From the NCBI RefSeq assembly GCF_003130255.1, contig NZ_NRCN01000002.1, forward strand, positions 186,001 through 250,000: 64,000 nt of DNA. Reading direction: 5' to 3'. Positions 9,299 to 16,821 of the stretch are shown here, piece after piece. How positions within the stretch are numbered: the first letter of the stretch is position 1; each line of letters starts with the position of its first letter. Both the position numbers and the translations under genes were made by a program. This DNA is from Aggregatibacter kilianii. Its GTDB lineage: Bacteria; Pseudomonadota; Gammaproteobacteria; Enterobacterales; Pasteurellaceae. The notes under the pieces were generated by a model. The model was not told the origin of the DNA. It saw nothing but the letters and a program-made list of their open reading frames with translations, and made no database searches.

Positions 9299-10996
9299 TT
9301 ATTTCTTGATAGTAATCGGGAACCGATTATCACCGTAAGAACCGTCACAATCGGCCGAAGTGCTATTTGGTTTACAGCTGATTTCCGGCAGTTGATATGT
9401 GGTTCCATCGCTACAGTTCGCCATCTTTTTATTGGAAATAGTCAATCCGCTACCGCTCACGCTGGCGTTTACATCCCCTACACATTTTACCCCGTCACCG
9501 CGTTGTAACGTGACCTGTCCTTTACCTTTATCGTCAAAGTTATAGCTCAAGCGCATCGGCTTGCCGGTGGTTTTATCTTGAATACCACCGCCTGCGTTCC
9601 ATGCGCCGTTTAAGAAGTCAACTTTGCCTTCTTTTAGACTATTTGCCGGAATTTGCAGTTTTTGCTGAGCGCTGTTTACGCTTGGGTCAACCCCTTTTGC
9701 ATCGACGCCTTTCGGGTCAATGCTTTTAGGATCAGTGCCTTTAGGGTCATTCGGATTTGTGTTGTTATCCCCTTTCTTATCGACAGGATTGTTTGGATCA
9801 ACCGCGTTTTTATCCTTTTCATTTAATTTTGGATCCACCGGTGGCAAAGTCGGATCATTCGGGTTAATCTGGTTTTTCTCCAACTCATCTTTGCCTAAGG
9901 CTTTTGGATCTTGTGGAGTGGTCAAATCAGCTTTGTTATCCACATTAACATCGGCTTTTGCCGCCGTATTATCGTTCAACGTTGTGTTATCAACCCCATT
10001 GACATTATCTACACCTACCGTGTTATCGGTTGTTTTTACTTCAGTCTCTTTGTTTAACTGCCCTAACAAATTATGATCAGAAACCACCGTGCCGTTTGAA
10101 TCAATCCATTGCCCGTTCACATAACGATACGATGTGCCGTTGAGGTTAACAATTCGTTCTTTTTTATCATCAACTACCGGCTCTTTCTTATCGTCCTTCT
10201 TATCCTCTTTCTTCTCTTCTAATGTTTTATCTTCTGAAAGTGCGGTGGATTTTTTCTCTGTTTTTTGCACTTCATGCTTCGCCAGCGGATCCAATTCAAT
10301 TTTCTTGTTAGAAAAATTAAAACAGTCAAACCAATAACACAATAGCAACGCAAGCAACAATAACAACGGAAGCAACCACCACAACCAAGACATTTTTTTC
10401 TTCGTCGGCTCAGGTTTAGCTTCAGGAATTGGTGTAGCGGCCACTAAAGGGGCGGCAGGTTTTAAACTTAAGAATGGATCACCATGTAAATTGGTATTTT
10501 TTTCAATAAAGCCCCAGAAGGTAATTACCGGACGGTTATTCACCAAATAGACGTGTTCAGGGTTTGGGAAACGCAAGGCTTTGAGGTTTTCGACCGAAGC
10601 CGGATTATTCGGCTCCGCCCACAATAGACGGGAAAAGAGTAATTGATCGCCTTTTAAATTGGCTTGTTTGCTCATTTCTAAGCCTAAATCCGCCATATTT
10701 TTTTCAAATACTTTTAATTCGGCAAGTGCTTGTTGGCGCTCCTCTTCGGTGGCGGAAGACCAAGGAATAATCATATATTTGCCATCGGCGCGTTCCGATT
10801 CAAACGGCACATACCAATCGATTTTACTGCCTTGATCATTGCGTTGCGGAATAGCCAAATAATCGGAAAATATTCGGCCACGCTTTAAGCGAATCGTATC
10901 GCGTAATTGAGATGCCACAGAATAAACGGCCTGGCCGTCTTGCCCTAAAGCGGTATAGTCTTTTATATCGCCGGTTCTTAAAAGAGTGCTTAACAT
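9299..10996 (-). CDS. srfA: SrfA family single-pass membrane protein, first gene of the operon
   Basis: 565 residues from the ATG at 10996, which has GAGGAC 7 bases upstream. The frame stays open a further 83 codons upstream, but that stretch has no ribosome site and untypical composition. Residues 1-175 form a conserved cytosolic domain. Residues 202-222 are one transmembrane helix (WLWWLLPLLLLLALLL) after a KKK stop. After it come a Lys/Glu-rich segment and a long low-complexity linker rich in Asp, Asn and Pro, with repeated DPKG/DPNN units. The C-terminal 120 residues are a compact domain with four or more cysteines (CVGD, NCSD, ISC, ADCDGS), probably a disulfide-bonded periplasmic domain. 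The family is annotated SrfA-like; function unknown. Confidence 0.82.
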   Translation of the reverse strand: MLSTLLRTGDIKDYTALGQDGQAVYSVASQLRDTIRLKRGRIFSDYLAIPQRNDQGSKIDWYVPFESERADGKYMIIPWSSATEEERQQALAELKVFEKNMADLGLEMSKQANLKGDQLLFSRLLWAEPNNPASVENLKALRFPNPEHVYLVNNRPVITFWGFIEKNTNLHGDPFLSLKPAAPLVAATPIPEAKPEPTKKKMSWLWWLLPLLLLLALLLCYWFDCFNFSNKKIELDPLAKHEVQKTEKKSTALSEDKTLEEKKEDKKDDKKEPVVDDKKERIVNLNGTSYRYVNGQWIDSNGTVVSDHNLLGQLNKETEVKTTDNTVGVDNVNGVDNTTLNDNTAAKADVNVDNKADLTTPQDPKALGKDELEKNQINPNDPTLPPVDPKLNEKDKNAVDPNNPVDKKGDNNTNPNDPKGTDPKSIDPKGVDAKGVDPSVNSAQQKLQIPANSLKEGKVDFLNGAWNAGGGIQDKTTGKPMRLSYNFDDKGKGQVTLQRGDGVKCVGDVNASVSGSGLTISNKKMANCSDGTTYQLPEISCKPNSTSADCDGSYGDNRFPITIKK

Positions 10997-11673
10997 ACAC
11001 TTGTCCTCAAGTTGAAAATCGCTACTTATCAAAGCGTTAACTACGCGGAATTTTACCCCAAAAATACATAAAAACCTATTAATCCAAGTAAAAATATCGG
11101 TTATTAGACAGAGTACACCTAACGACGCAGGCGGATTACAAGCAAAAATGCAACGTAAAATTAAATACCGTTTCATTTTTACTCTAAACCTCTTTAAATT
11201 TCCCGCATAGGAACGTCTATGTTGCTCATTTTGTAATCCATGCACAATATCATGCTGCCACTTTCTATCAAGTCATATTAATGTTTCGTGGTATCTAATT
11301 CTTCTTACGTATAAGGCGGCAGATTGAAGCTAAACGGTGCATTGCTTTGTACGAAAAAACAGCGAACACTCCTCTACCATGAACATCCTTTCCCCGAAAT
11401 GGCTACCGTTTTCTTGAATAACTTCAACTGTAAACTATTCGTTACATCAAATTCCAGCCCGCAAGTTTTCTTGTGACACATAAGGCGAAAATTCGCGTGG
11501 ATTTTCCACCACACTTTTAGGATCGGAGACCATGATTCTGCGGCGTGACGTTAATGTATGGTATATAAAGAGCTTAAAAATAGTTAGGTAATAACATAAA
11601 GCACTTTAAGACAAGGAATCTGGCGGTAAATAGACTCAGTCTCAGCCATAAATTTCAGATAAAATTAACATTT
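10997..11673. other. Intergenic stretch between srfA and tyrP, no intact gene
   Basis: About 675 bases without a supported gene. It should hold the srfA promoter: the minus strand has a TAAAAT near 11050, but I see no convincing -35. On the minus strand between roughly 11350 and 11545 several short frames carry protein-like strings (for example RRRIMVSDPKSVVENP) interrupted by stops. This could be the decayed end of a lost gene, but I cannot name a family. No uptake signal is present. Confidence 0.5.
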
Positions 11674-11689
11674 TGTGACTTATATCACG
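11674..11689 (+). promoter_or_regulatory. Candidate CRP site upstream of tyrP
   Basis: TGTGA-N6-TCACG, one mismatch from the symmetric CRP consensus TGTGA-N6-TCACA. It is centred about 80 bases before the tyrP start. Position relative to the transcription start is not known. Confidence 0.6.
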
Positions 11690-11696
11690 ATCTTTA

Positions 11697-11713
11697 TTTT
11701 ACAGACTGTAAAA
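11697..11713. promoter_or_regulatory. Perfect inverted repeat in the tyrP promoter region
   Basis: TTTTACAG-A-CTGTAAAA, 8-base arms around one base, eight bases after the CRP-like site. The arms contain TGTAAA and TTTACA, the halves of a TyrR box, but in the opposite order to the usual TGTAAA-N6-TTTACA. Which regulator binds is therefore open. Confidence 0.45.
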
Positions 11714-11762
11714 TTTAAAATACAATCATTGTCAATTTTTAAATACACACTAAGGAACAATA

Positions 11763-12977
11763 ATGAACAAAACAGTGGGAAGTACGCTGCTAGTCGCAGG
11801 TACAATGATTGGCGCGGGTATGTTGGCTATGCCGCTCACCTCCGCCGGTATCGGCTTTAGCGCCACCTTGCTTTTATTATTAGGCTTGTGGGCATTATTA
11901 ACATTTACCGCATTACTTTTTGTTGAACTTTACCAAACTGCACCAAGCGACGCAGGCATCGGCACCTTGGCCGAACAATATTTCGGTCGACCGGGATGCA
12001 TCATTTCCACCGCTGTATTAATCATCTTTTTATACGCCTTAATCGCCGCCTATATCAGCGGAGGCGGCTCATTATTGGCCGATACTCTGCCTACGATTAT
12101 CGATGATGAAACTACCGGCAAAACCGCCGTATTAATTTTCACCGTTTTCTTCGGCGCTTTTATTGTCATCGGCACACACAGCGTGGATAAAATCAACCGC
12201 TTGCTGTTTTTCACCATGATCACTACGTTCATCGTAGTATTGGGGCTCATGTTACCGGCAATCAAATTGGATAACCTCATGGCCATGCCGATTGATAACG
12301 CCCTGATTATTTCCGCCAGTCCGGTATTTTTCACCGCCTTCGGCTTCCATGGTTCCATTCCAAGCTTGAACAAATACTTAGACGGTAACGTAAAAGCCCT
12401 TCGCATAGCCATTTTGGTCGGTTCCGGCATCACCCTATTCGCCTACATCTTGTGGCAACTTTCCACCCACGGTTTGCTCACACAAAATGAATTTTTGCAA
12501 ATTCTACAAAAGGATCCGACCTTAAACGGTTTGGTCACCGCCACCTTAACCATTACGCAAAGCAACATCATGGCAAATGCGGTGAAAATCTTCTCAACGT
12601 TGGCGTTAATTACTTCATTTTTAGGCGTGGGAATCGGTTTGTTAGAATGTATCGAAGACTTATTAAAACGTTCCTTTAACATCAACGCAGGTCGTTTCTC
12701 CCTTGGTTTAATGACCTTCATCCCGCCTATCGTCTTCGCCTTGTTCTACCCGAAAGGTTTCATCCTTGCCTTAGGCTATGCCGGTCAAATGTTCGCCTTC
12801 TACGCCGTAGTTCTTCCGGTCTCTCTCGTGTGGAAGGCGCGTAAAATTCATCCGAACCTACCGTATAAAGTTTGGGGCGGTAATTTGACACTTTTCATCG
12901 TGTTAGTGTTAGGTGTTATTATCACCTCCATTCCATTTGCCATTCGAGCAGGTTATCTACCGTTTGTGGTGGGATAA
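11763..12977 (+). CDS. tyrP: Tyrosine-specific transport protein TyrP
   Basis: 404-residue inner-membrane permease of the aromatic amino acid (HAAAP) family, with about 11 hydrophobic segments. The N-terminal signature GTMIGAGMLAMP (residues 13-24) is the family's first-helix glycine-rich motif, also found in TyrP, Mtr and TnaB. The length matches TyrP (about 400). It probably imports tyrosine by proton symport. AAGGAA precedes the ATG by 6 bases. It is a single-gene unit, bounded by a CRP-like site and an inverted repeat upstream and a strong terminator downstream. Tryptophan permease is the alternative; TyrP fits the sequence better. Confidence 0.9.
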   Translation: MNKTVGSTLLVAGTMIGAGMLAMPLTSAGIGFSATLLLLLGLWALLTFTALLFVELYQTAPSDAGIGTLAEQYFGRPGCIISTAVLIIFLYALIAAYISGGGSLLADTLPTIIDDETTGKTAVLIFTVFFGAFIVIGTHSVDKINRLLFFTMITTFIVVLGLMLPAIKLDNLMAMPIDNALIISASPVFFTAFGFHGSIPSLNKYLDGNVKALRIAILVGSGITLFAYILWQLSTHGLLTQNEFLQILQKDPTLNGLVTATLTITQSNIMANAVKIFSTLALITSFLGVGIGLLECIEDLLKRSFNINAGRFSLGLMTFIPPIVFALFYPKGFILALGYAGQMFAFYAVVLPVSLVWKARKIHPNLPYKVWGGNLTLFIVLVLGVIITSIPFAIRAGYLPFVVG

Positions 12978-12984
12978 AAACACT

Positions 12985-13027
12985 AAAAAAAATGACCGCA
13001 CTTTATTGAAGTGCGGTCATTTTTTTG
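12985..13027 (+). terminator. Terminator made of paired uptake signals after tyrP
   Basis: AAAAATGACCGCACTT and AAGTGCGGTCATTTTT pair around a TATTG loop and run into T-rich sequence on both strands. Each arm contains one uptake signal in inverted orientation. It probably ends tyrP and, on the other strand, the 13161-13769 gene. Confidence 0.9.
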
Positions 13028-13160
13028 TGCGTTTATTTACATCAATTTGATGGAGAACAGGTTCACAGTTAGATCAAATAAACAGCGGTATGGACGCTTG
13101 GGTTATTTTTCACCATGTCTAATCAAGGCAGAATAAATCCCGCCTTCCAATTTCCTTAGC

Positions 13161-13769
13161 TTAGAAAAAACCAATCACTGCGTTAAACAAATAGGTAACA
13201 CCACCCCAAGCCCATTTTGTTAACGCTACTGCAGCCCATCCCATCAGAATTAGCATAATCAGACCAAAGAAATCTGGCAGGTGTAGATAAATCCATGCGG
13301 CAACAGGATGGCGCCAAAAGGCAGATTTTTCCTGTTTCTTTTCAAGACCGGCGTGCATGAACGGGCGTTCCAAATGCAAGGTACTATCTATGCCATACTC
13401 GCTCCGAACGTGCTCATTAATAATTTTCATGGTGCGATAAGTCGGTTGTAGGAAGATGTCAATAAGTGTGCCCAACACCGGAATCATACCCAATAACATA
13501 TCGGCAAAAGCTAAATACACCGCCGGTCGCATTTTATGTTCCGGTACGCCTAACTCCTTGCCCATGCGGAAGGCTTTTAAAGTCAGCAATAAGCCGGCAA
13601 TGTCACCGATGAAGGGAATGAGCGAAAGGATAGCATCGAGGCCAACCCCTTGTTTAGTAAAGGGAATACAGAAGAGACAATCCATCGTGTTAGCATATTT
13701 AGCCAAATGACGTTCACGACGGATGATTTCCTGCCTTTCAAAAGGAATAAGAGTATTGTTATTTTTCAT
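13161..13769 (-). CDS. DUF4112 family membrane protein
   Basis: 202 residues. The central part matches the DUF4112 pattern, with two hydrophobic hairpins: LDAILSLIPFIGDIAGLLL (about 44-62) and a second ending IPVLGTLIDIF (about 96-106). A third hydrophobic segment lies in the C-terminal 45 residues (LIMLILMGWAAVALT). The N-terminus is charged and probably cytosolic. Function unknown; no neighbour suggests one. It converges on tyrP and is the last host-type gene before the acquired hsd cassette. Confidence 0.75.
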   Translation of the reverse strand: MKNNNTLIPFERQEIIRRERHLAKYANTMDCLFCIPFTKQGVGLDAILSLIPFIGDIAGLLLTLKAFRMGKELGVPEHKMRPAVYLAFADMLLGMIPVLGTLIDIFLQPTYRTMKIINEHVRSEYGIDSTLHLERPFMHAGLEKKQEKSAFWRHPVAAWIYLHLPDFFGLIMLILMGWAAVALTKWAWGGVTYLFNAVIGFF

Positions 13770-13832
13770 TGTGTTCTTAATATTGGTTCTATGTAGATTA
13801 TTTTAATGCGCGCAGATTAAGTACTTGTAGAT

Positions 13833-15443
13833 TTATTGCTTTCTATCGTTAAATCTCAACAACTGCAGATTTTCTTTAATCTCTTTTTCCAATTCGGCAG
13901 ATTCGGTGAAGAGTTTGTCCAAATCCGCCGAAAATCCCGCCATTTTCTGCGCAAATTCATCGGCGGAAATATCCACATAATCAATCTTTACCTCGAAATA
14001 CTGCCCCGCCGACAGGCTGTAATTCTTCGCTTTTATTTCATCGTAGCTGACCACCACGCTGAAATCTTCTACTGCCTGTTTGTGCGTGAAAGTATTGCAG
14101 ATTTTTTGTTCTTCTGCGCGGGAGAGTACGGTTTTTTGGTTTTTGCCGTCTTTGATTTTTTCGCCCAAGCCCGATGCGTCGATTAATACCACTTTGTCTT
14201 TATTGGATTTATCGATAAACAGAATAGAAACGTTGGTTCCCGTCGTGGCGAAAATATTGGAAGGCATGGAAACCACGCCGGCGAGCATTTTGTTTTCCAC
14301 CAAATATTCGCGGATTTTTTTGTCGATGCCCGATTGGGCAGTGATAAAGCCCGTCGGCAACACAATCGCCGCTTTGCCGTTTTCTTTCAGGCTAAACAGG
14401 ATATGCTGGATAAAAAGCTGGTAGATTTCCATCTTATCCGTATCTTTCGCCTTGATTTTCGGGATTCCGGCAAAAAAGCGTTCGCGGTTTTCCTCGCCTT
14501 CCAATTGGTCGCGAAAATCGCTGAAATCCAATTTAAACGGCGGATTGGAAACGATGAAATCAAATTTTTTCAGACGACCTGAAGCGTCTTTATGGGCGGG
14601 CGACAAAATCGTATTGCCCTGAACCACATTATTCAAAGAATGCACCAAATTGTTCAAAATCAGATTCAGCCGCAAAAGATTGGACGATTTTTGCGAAATA
14701 TCCTGCGTATAAATCATACATTTGTCTTCGCCGATGGCATGGGCAACATTCATCAGCAGCGTTCCCGAACCAGCCGACGGGTCGTAAACGTCCACGCTGC
14801 GGATTTGCCCGCGCACCGCCTCCGGCACCAAAATATCCGCCATAATCCGCGCCACCGCATGCGGCGTGTAGTATTCGGCATATTTGCCGCCGGAATTGCT
14901 GTTGTAGTCTTTAATCAGGTATTCAAAAATTGTCGCAAAAAAATCGAATTTTTGGGCAAAAATCGCCTCGAAACTAAAACCCGCCAGCTTGGAAATCAGC
15001 GCTCGGCAGAAATCATCGCGGCGACCTTCGTCAGTAATGTATTGACTGATACGCTCGAACAACACAATTTTCGCCCCGCCTTCGGTTTTCACCGAAAACA
15101 GCTCCGCATTCTGCGCGGCAATATCGGTGAGCGTATCGTCAAAGAGTTTGGCAAAGTCCGCGCCATTTTGTCGCTCCGATAAATATTTGATGGAATGCTC
15201 GGGCTTCAAAACGGCCGTTTTTCCCTCAATATCCATATTGACGAACTCGATTGGTTCGTCTGGCTTTTCTTTGCGAATTTGTTTAACTTCGAAATCGTAT
15301 TTGTCGTTTAAAAATTTATACAAAAAAGCCTGACTGATGATTTTAAACTCGTTGCCATCGTTGCCTAAGCCATAGTTGGCGCAAATGGTTTTTAAGCTGT
15401 CAATCAAGGCTTTGGTTTGTTCGGTAAAGTGTTGTTCGGTCAT
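13833..15443 (-). CDS. hsdM: Type I restriction-modification methyltransferase subunit
   Basis: 536-residue N6-adenine methyltransferase subunit. An N-terminal helical HsdM_N domain (1-150) precedes the methyltransferase domain. The SAM-binding motif I is DPSAGSGT (221-228) and the catalytic motif IV is NPPF (300-303). It pairs with HsdS to methylate the recognition sequence and is also required for restriction. Last gene of the R-S-M order, 48 bases after hsdS. A Neisseriaceae uptake sequence lies inside it and reads as SGRLK in frame (14580-14569). I see no host uptake signal in the gene, unlike neighbouring chromosomal genes. Confidence 0.95.
   Translation of the reverse strand: MTEQHFTEQTKALIDSLKTICANYGLGNDGNEFKIISQAFLYKFLNDKYDFEVKQIRKEKPDEPIEFVNMDIEGKTAVLKPEHSIKYLSERQNGADFAKLFDDTLTDIAAQNAELFSVKTEGGAKIVLFERISQYITDEGRRDDFCRALISKLAGFSFEAIFAQKFDFFATIFEYLIKDYNSNSGGKYAEYYTPHAVARIMADILVPEAVRGQIRSVDVYDPSAGSGTLLMNVAHAIGEDKCMIYTQDISQKSSNLLRLNLILNNLVHSLNNVVQGNTILSPAHKDASGRLKKFDFIVSNPPFKLDFSDFRDQLEGEENRERFFAGIPKIKAKDTDKMEIYQLFIQHILFSLKENGKAAIVLPTGFITAQSGIDKKIREYLVENKMLAGVVSMPSNIFATTGTNVSILFIDKSNKDKVVLIDASGLGEKIKDGKNQKTVLSRAEEQKICNTFTHKQAVEDFSVVVSYDEIKAKNYSLSAGQYFEVKIDYVDISADEFAQKMAGFSADLDKLFTESAELEKEIKENLQLLRFNDRKQ
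14569..14580 (-). repeat. Neisseriaceae DNA uptake sequence inside hsdM
   Basis: Minus strand reads AGGTCGTCTGAA, the uptake-sequence dialect described for N. mucosa-type commensal Neisseria. All 12 bases are present. Confidence 0.8.
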
Positions 15444-15491
15444 TTTTTATCTCGTTCTTTTTATTGTATCGCTCGGATTATTGAAACCGGC

Positions 15492-16694
15492 TTATTCCGC
15501 TACGGATACCTGCCCGTTCATCAGCATGGGCAGTAGGAAATCGCGTAGTTGGGTTAGTTGGTGGTTTTGTTTTTGAGTTATTAGCATTTTTTGAAAAATA
15601 GGAGTAACAATTTTTTCCAATTTTTCTAATAATGGTTGAGAAGGAATACAAATATATGCTTGTTTTAAATGGTCTTGAGTAATATGTCCCATCGTCGTTT
15701 TTCTTAAATCAGCAATCATTTTAAAATGCTTCAAATAGTTTAATAATTCAAAATAAAAAAAGTATTTTGGATATTCGGAAGAAGTTACTTTAAAAATATG
15801 TTGATTTAAAGCCCCTTTACCTTGAGACCAAATTTTGATTTCTAAAGTCGCAGACCAAGAAAATAAAATATCCCCATCATCAATAATTGCTTCTTTTGGG
15901 ATATTTGTTTTAGCTCTTTCAGTATTTGAAGAAACACCTTCATTCATTTCTCTAATTTTAATAACTGGCAAAAAATCATCGAGTTCATTTTCAGGACGAT
16001 ATTTTTGCAAAGCTAATCCGTTAAAATACTTCGCTATTTTCCATAAACTCTTCACCTCCCACCCCTTCGGAATTTTCCGTTTCAAGGTTTCGTCAAACAC
16101 CATTTCGCCGCCTGAGGATTTGTAGGGCTTGCCGTTGGCGTCGGGAAAATCGAACTGCACAAACCAGTAGTCGTACAGGATTTTTGCCATCTCTTCCAAG
16201 CGCGCGTTGATTTGTTTGTTCAGGGCAATTTTTTTGTCCAAAGTAGATAGGACGGCGGCGATGGATTGTTGGGTTTTGAGGTCAAAAACTGGAATTTTAA
16301 ATTCCATAATTTGTGCTTTATCGCCCCGTGGCATCTTTGTACCCTTTGCACCTTTCATTGCATGGATAAAAAAATCATCACGAAACAAAGCATAAAATAA
16401 GAAATGACTATCTGTTTCTGCATTAGCACGAATCGCCAAAACATCAGCAGAACAACCCCCATCAAATTGGGCATACCAAATTTTTTTTAGATATGGTCGT
16501 ATATTGGCTAATAAAATATCGCCCTTTTTAAATGCAGTTACTTTTCCACCTTGAATCGGTAAAGATGCTGCACACTCTATTCCTTGCTTATTTTGCAAGA
16601 TATTATCTGTTGAAATATATTGGTTAAGCGAAATTTCACATACATCAATTTTATTATTTACATATGTTGCATAATTCTTTAATGCACTATTCAT
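15492..16694 (-). CDS. hsdS: Type I restriction-modification specificity subunit
   Basis: 400 residues. Two target-recognition domains (about 1-150 and 205-345) are each followed by a conserved helical spacer. The first spacer holds QQSIAAVLSTLDKKIALNKQ and LEEMAKILYDYWFVQFDFP; the C-terminal one holds LTQLRDFLLPMLMNGQV. It sets the bipartite DNA target of both modification and restriction. The ATG at 16694 has GAGAG upstream; a TTG six codons earlier is possible. By eye the recognition domains are clearly more AT-rich than the spacers and than hsdR/hsdM, the common sign of separate domain exchange. Confidence 0.93.
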   Translation of the reverse strand: MNSALKNYATYVNNKIDVCEISLNQYISTDNILQNKQGIECAASLPIQGGKVTAFKKGDILLANIRPYLKKIWYAQFDGGCSADVLAIRANAETDSHFLFYALFRDDFFIHAMKGAKGTKMPRGDKAQIMEFKIPVFDLKTQQSIAAVLSTLDKKIALNKQINARLEEMAKILYDYWFVQFDFPDANGKPYKSSGGEMVFDETLKRKIPKGWEVKSLWKIAKYFNGLALQKYRPENELDDFLPVIKIREMNEGVSSNTERAKTNIPKEAIIDDGDILFSWSATLEIKIWSQGKGALNQHIFKVTSSEYPKYFFYFELLNYLKHFKMIADLRKTTMGHITQDHLKQAYICIPSQPLLEKLEKIVTPIFQKMLITQKQNHQLTQLRDFLLPMLMNGQVSVAE

Positions 16695-16722
16695 ATTGAT
16701 TTTATCTCTCAAAACTCTTCAA

Positions 16723-16734
16723 ATGCCGTCTGAA
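16723..16734 (+). repeat. Canonical Neisseria DNA uptake sequence upstream of hsdS
   Basis: ATGCCGTCTGAA, all 12 bases of the N. meningitidis/N. gonorrhoeae form. It lies in the 127-base hsdR-hsdS spacer. The same spacer holds a host-type ACCGCACTT (16752-16760) and AGGCTACCTGAA (16801-16812), which resembles other Neisseriaceae dialects with mismatches. Confidence 0.85.
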
Positions 16735-16821
16735 AAAACATTTCAAAATCCGACCGCACTTTTTATTGTCCACGTCTGGACGTATGCAATACGCCCGTAA
16801 AGGCTACCTGAAACCACTTCC

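Noticed and set aside
10997..11245. N-terminal extension of SrfA by 83 codons
   Set aside because: It lacks a ribosome site and protein-like composition, whereas the ATG at 10996 has GAGGAC at the right distance and starts the conserved domain.
14592..15182. Long open frame on the plus strand opposite hsdM (196 codons)
   Set aside because: It is antisense to a gene with clear methyltransferase motifs. It has an unlikely composition (many Arg, His, Gln) and no ribosome site.
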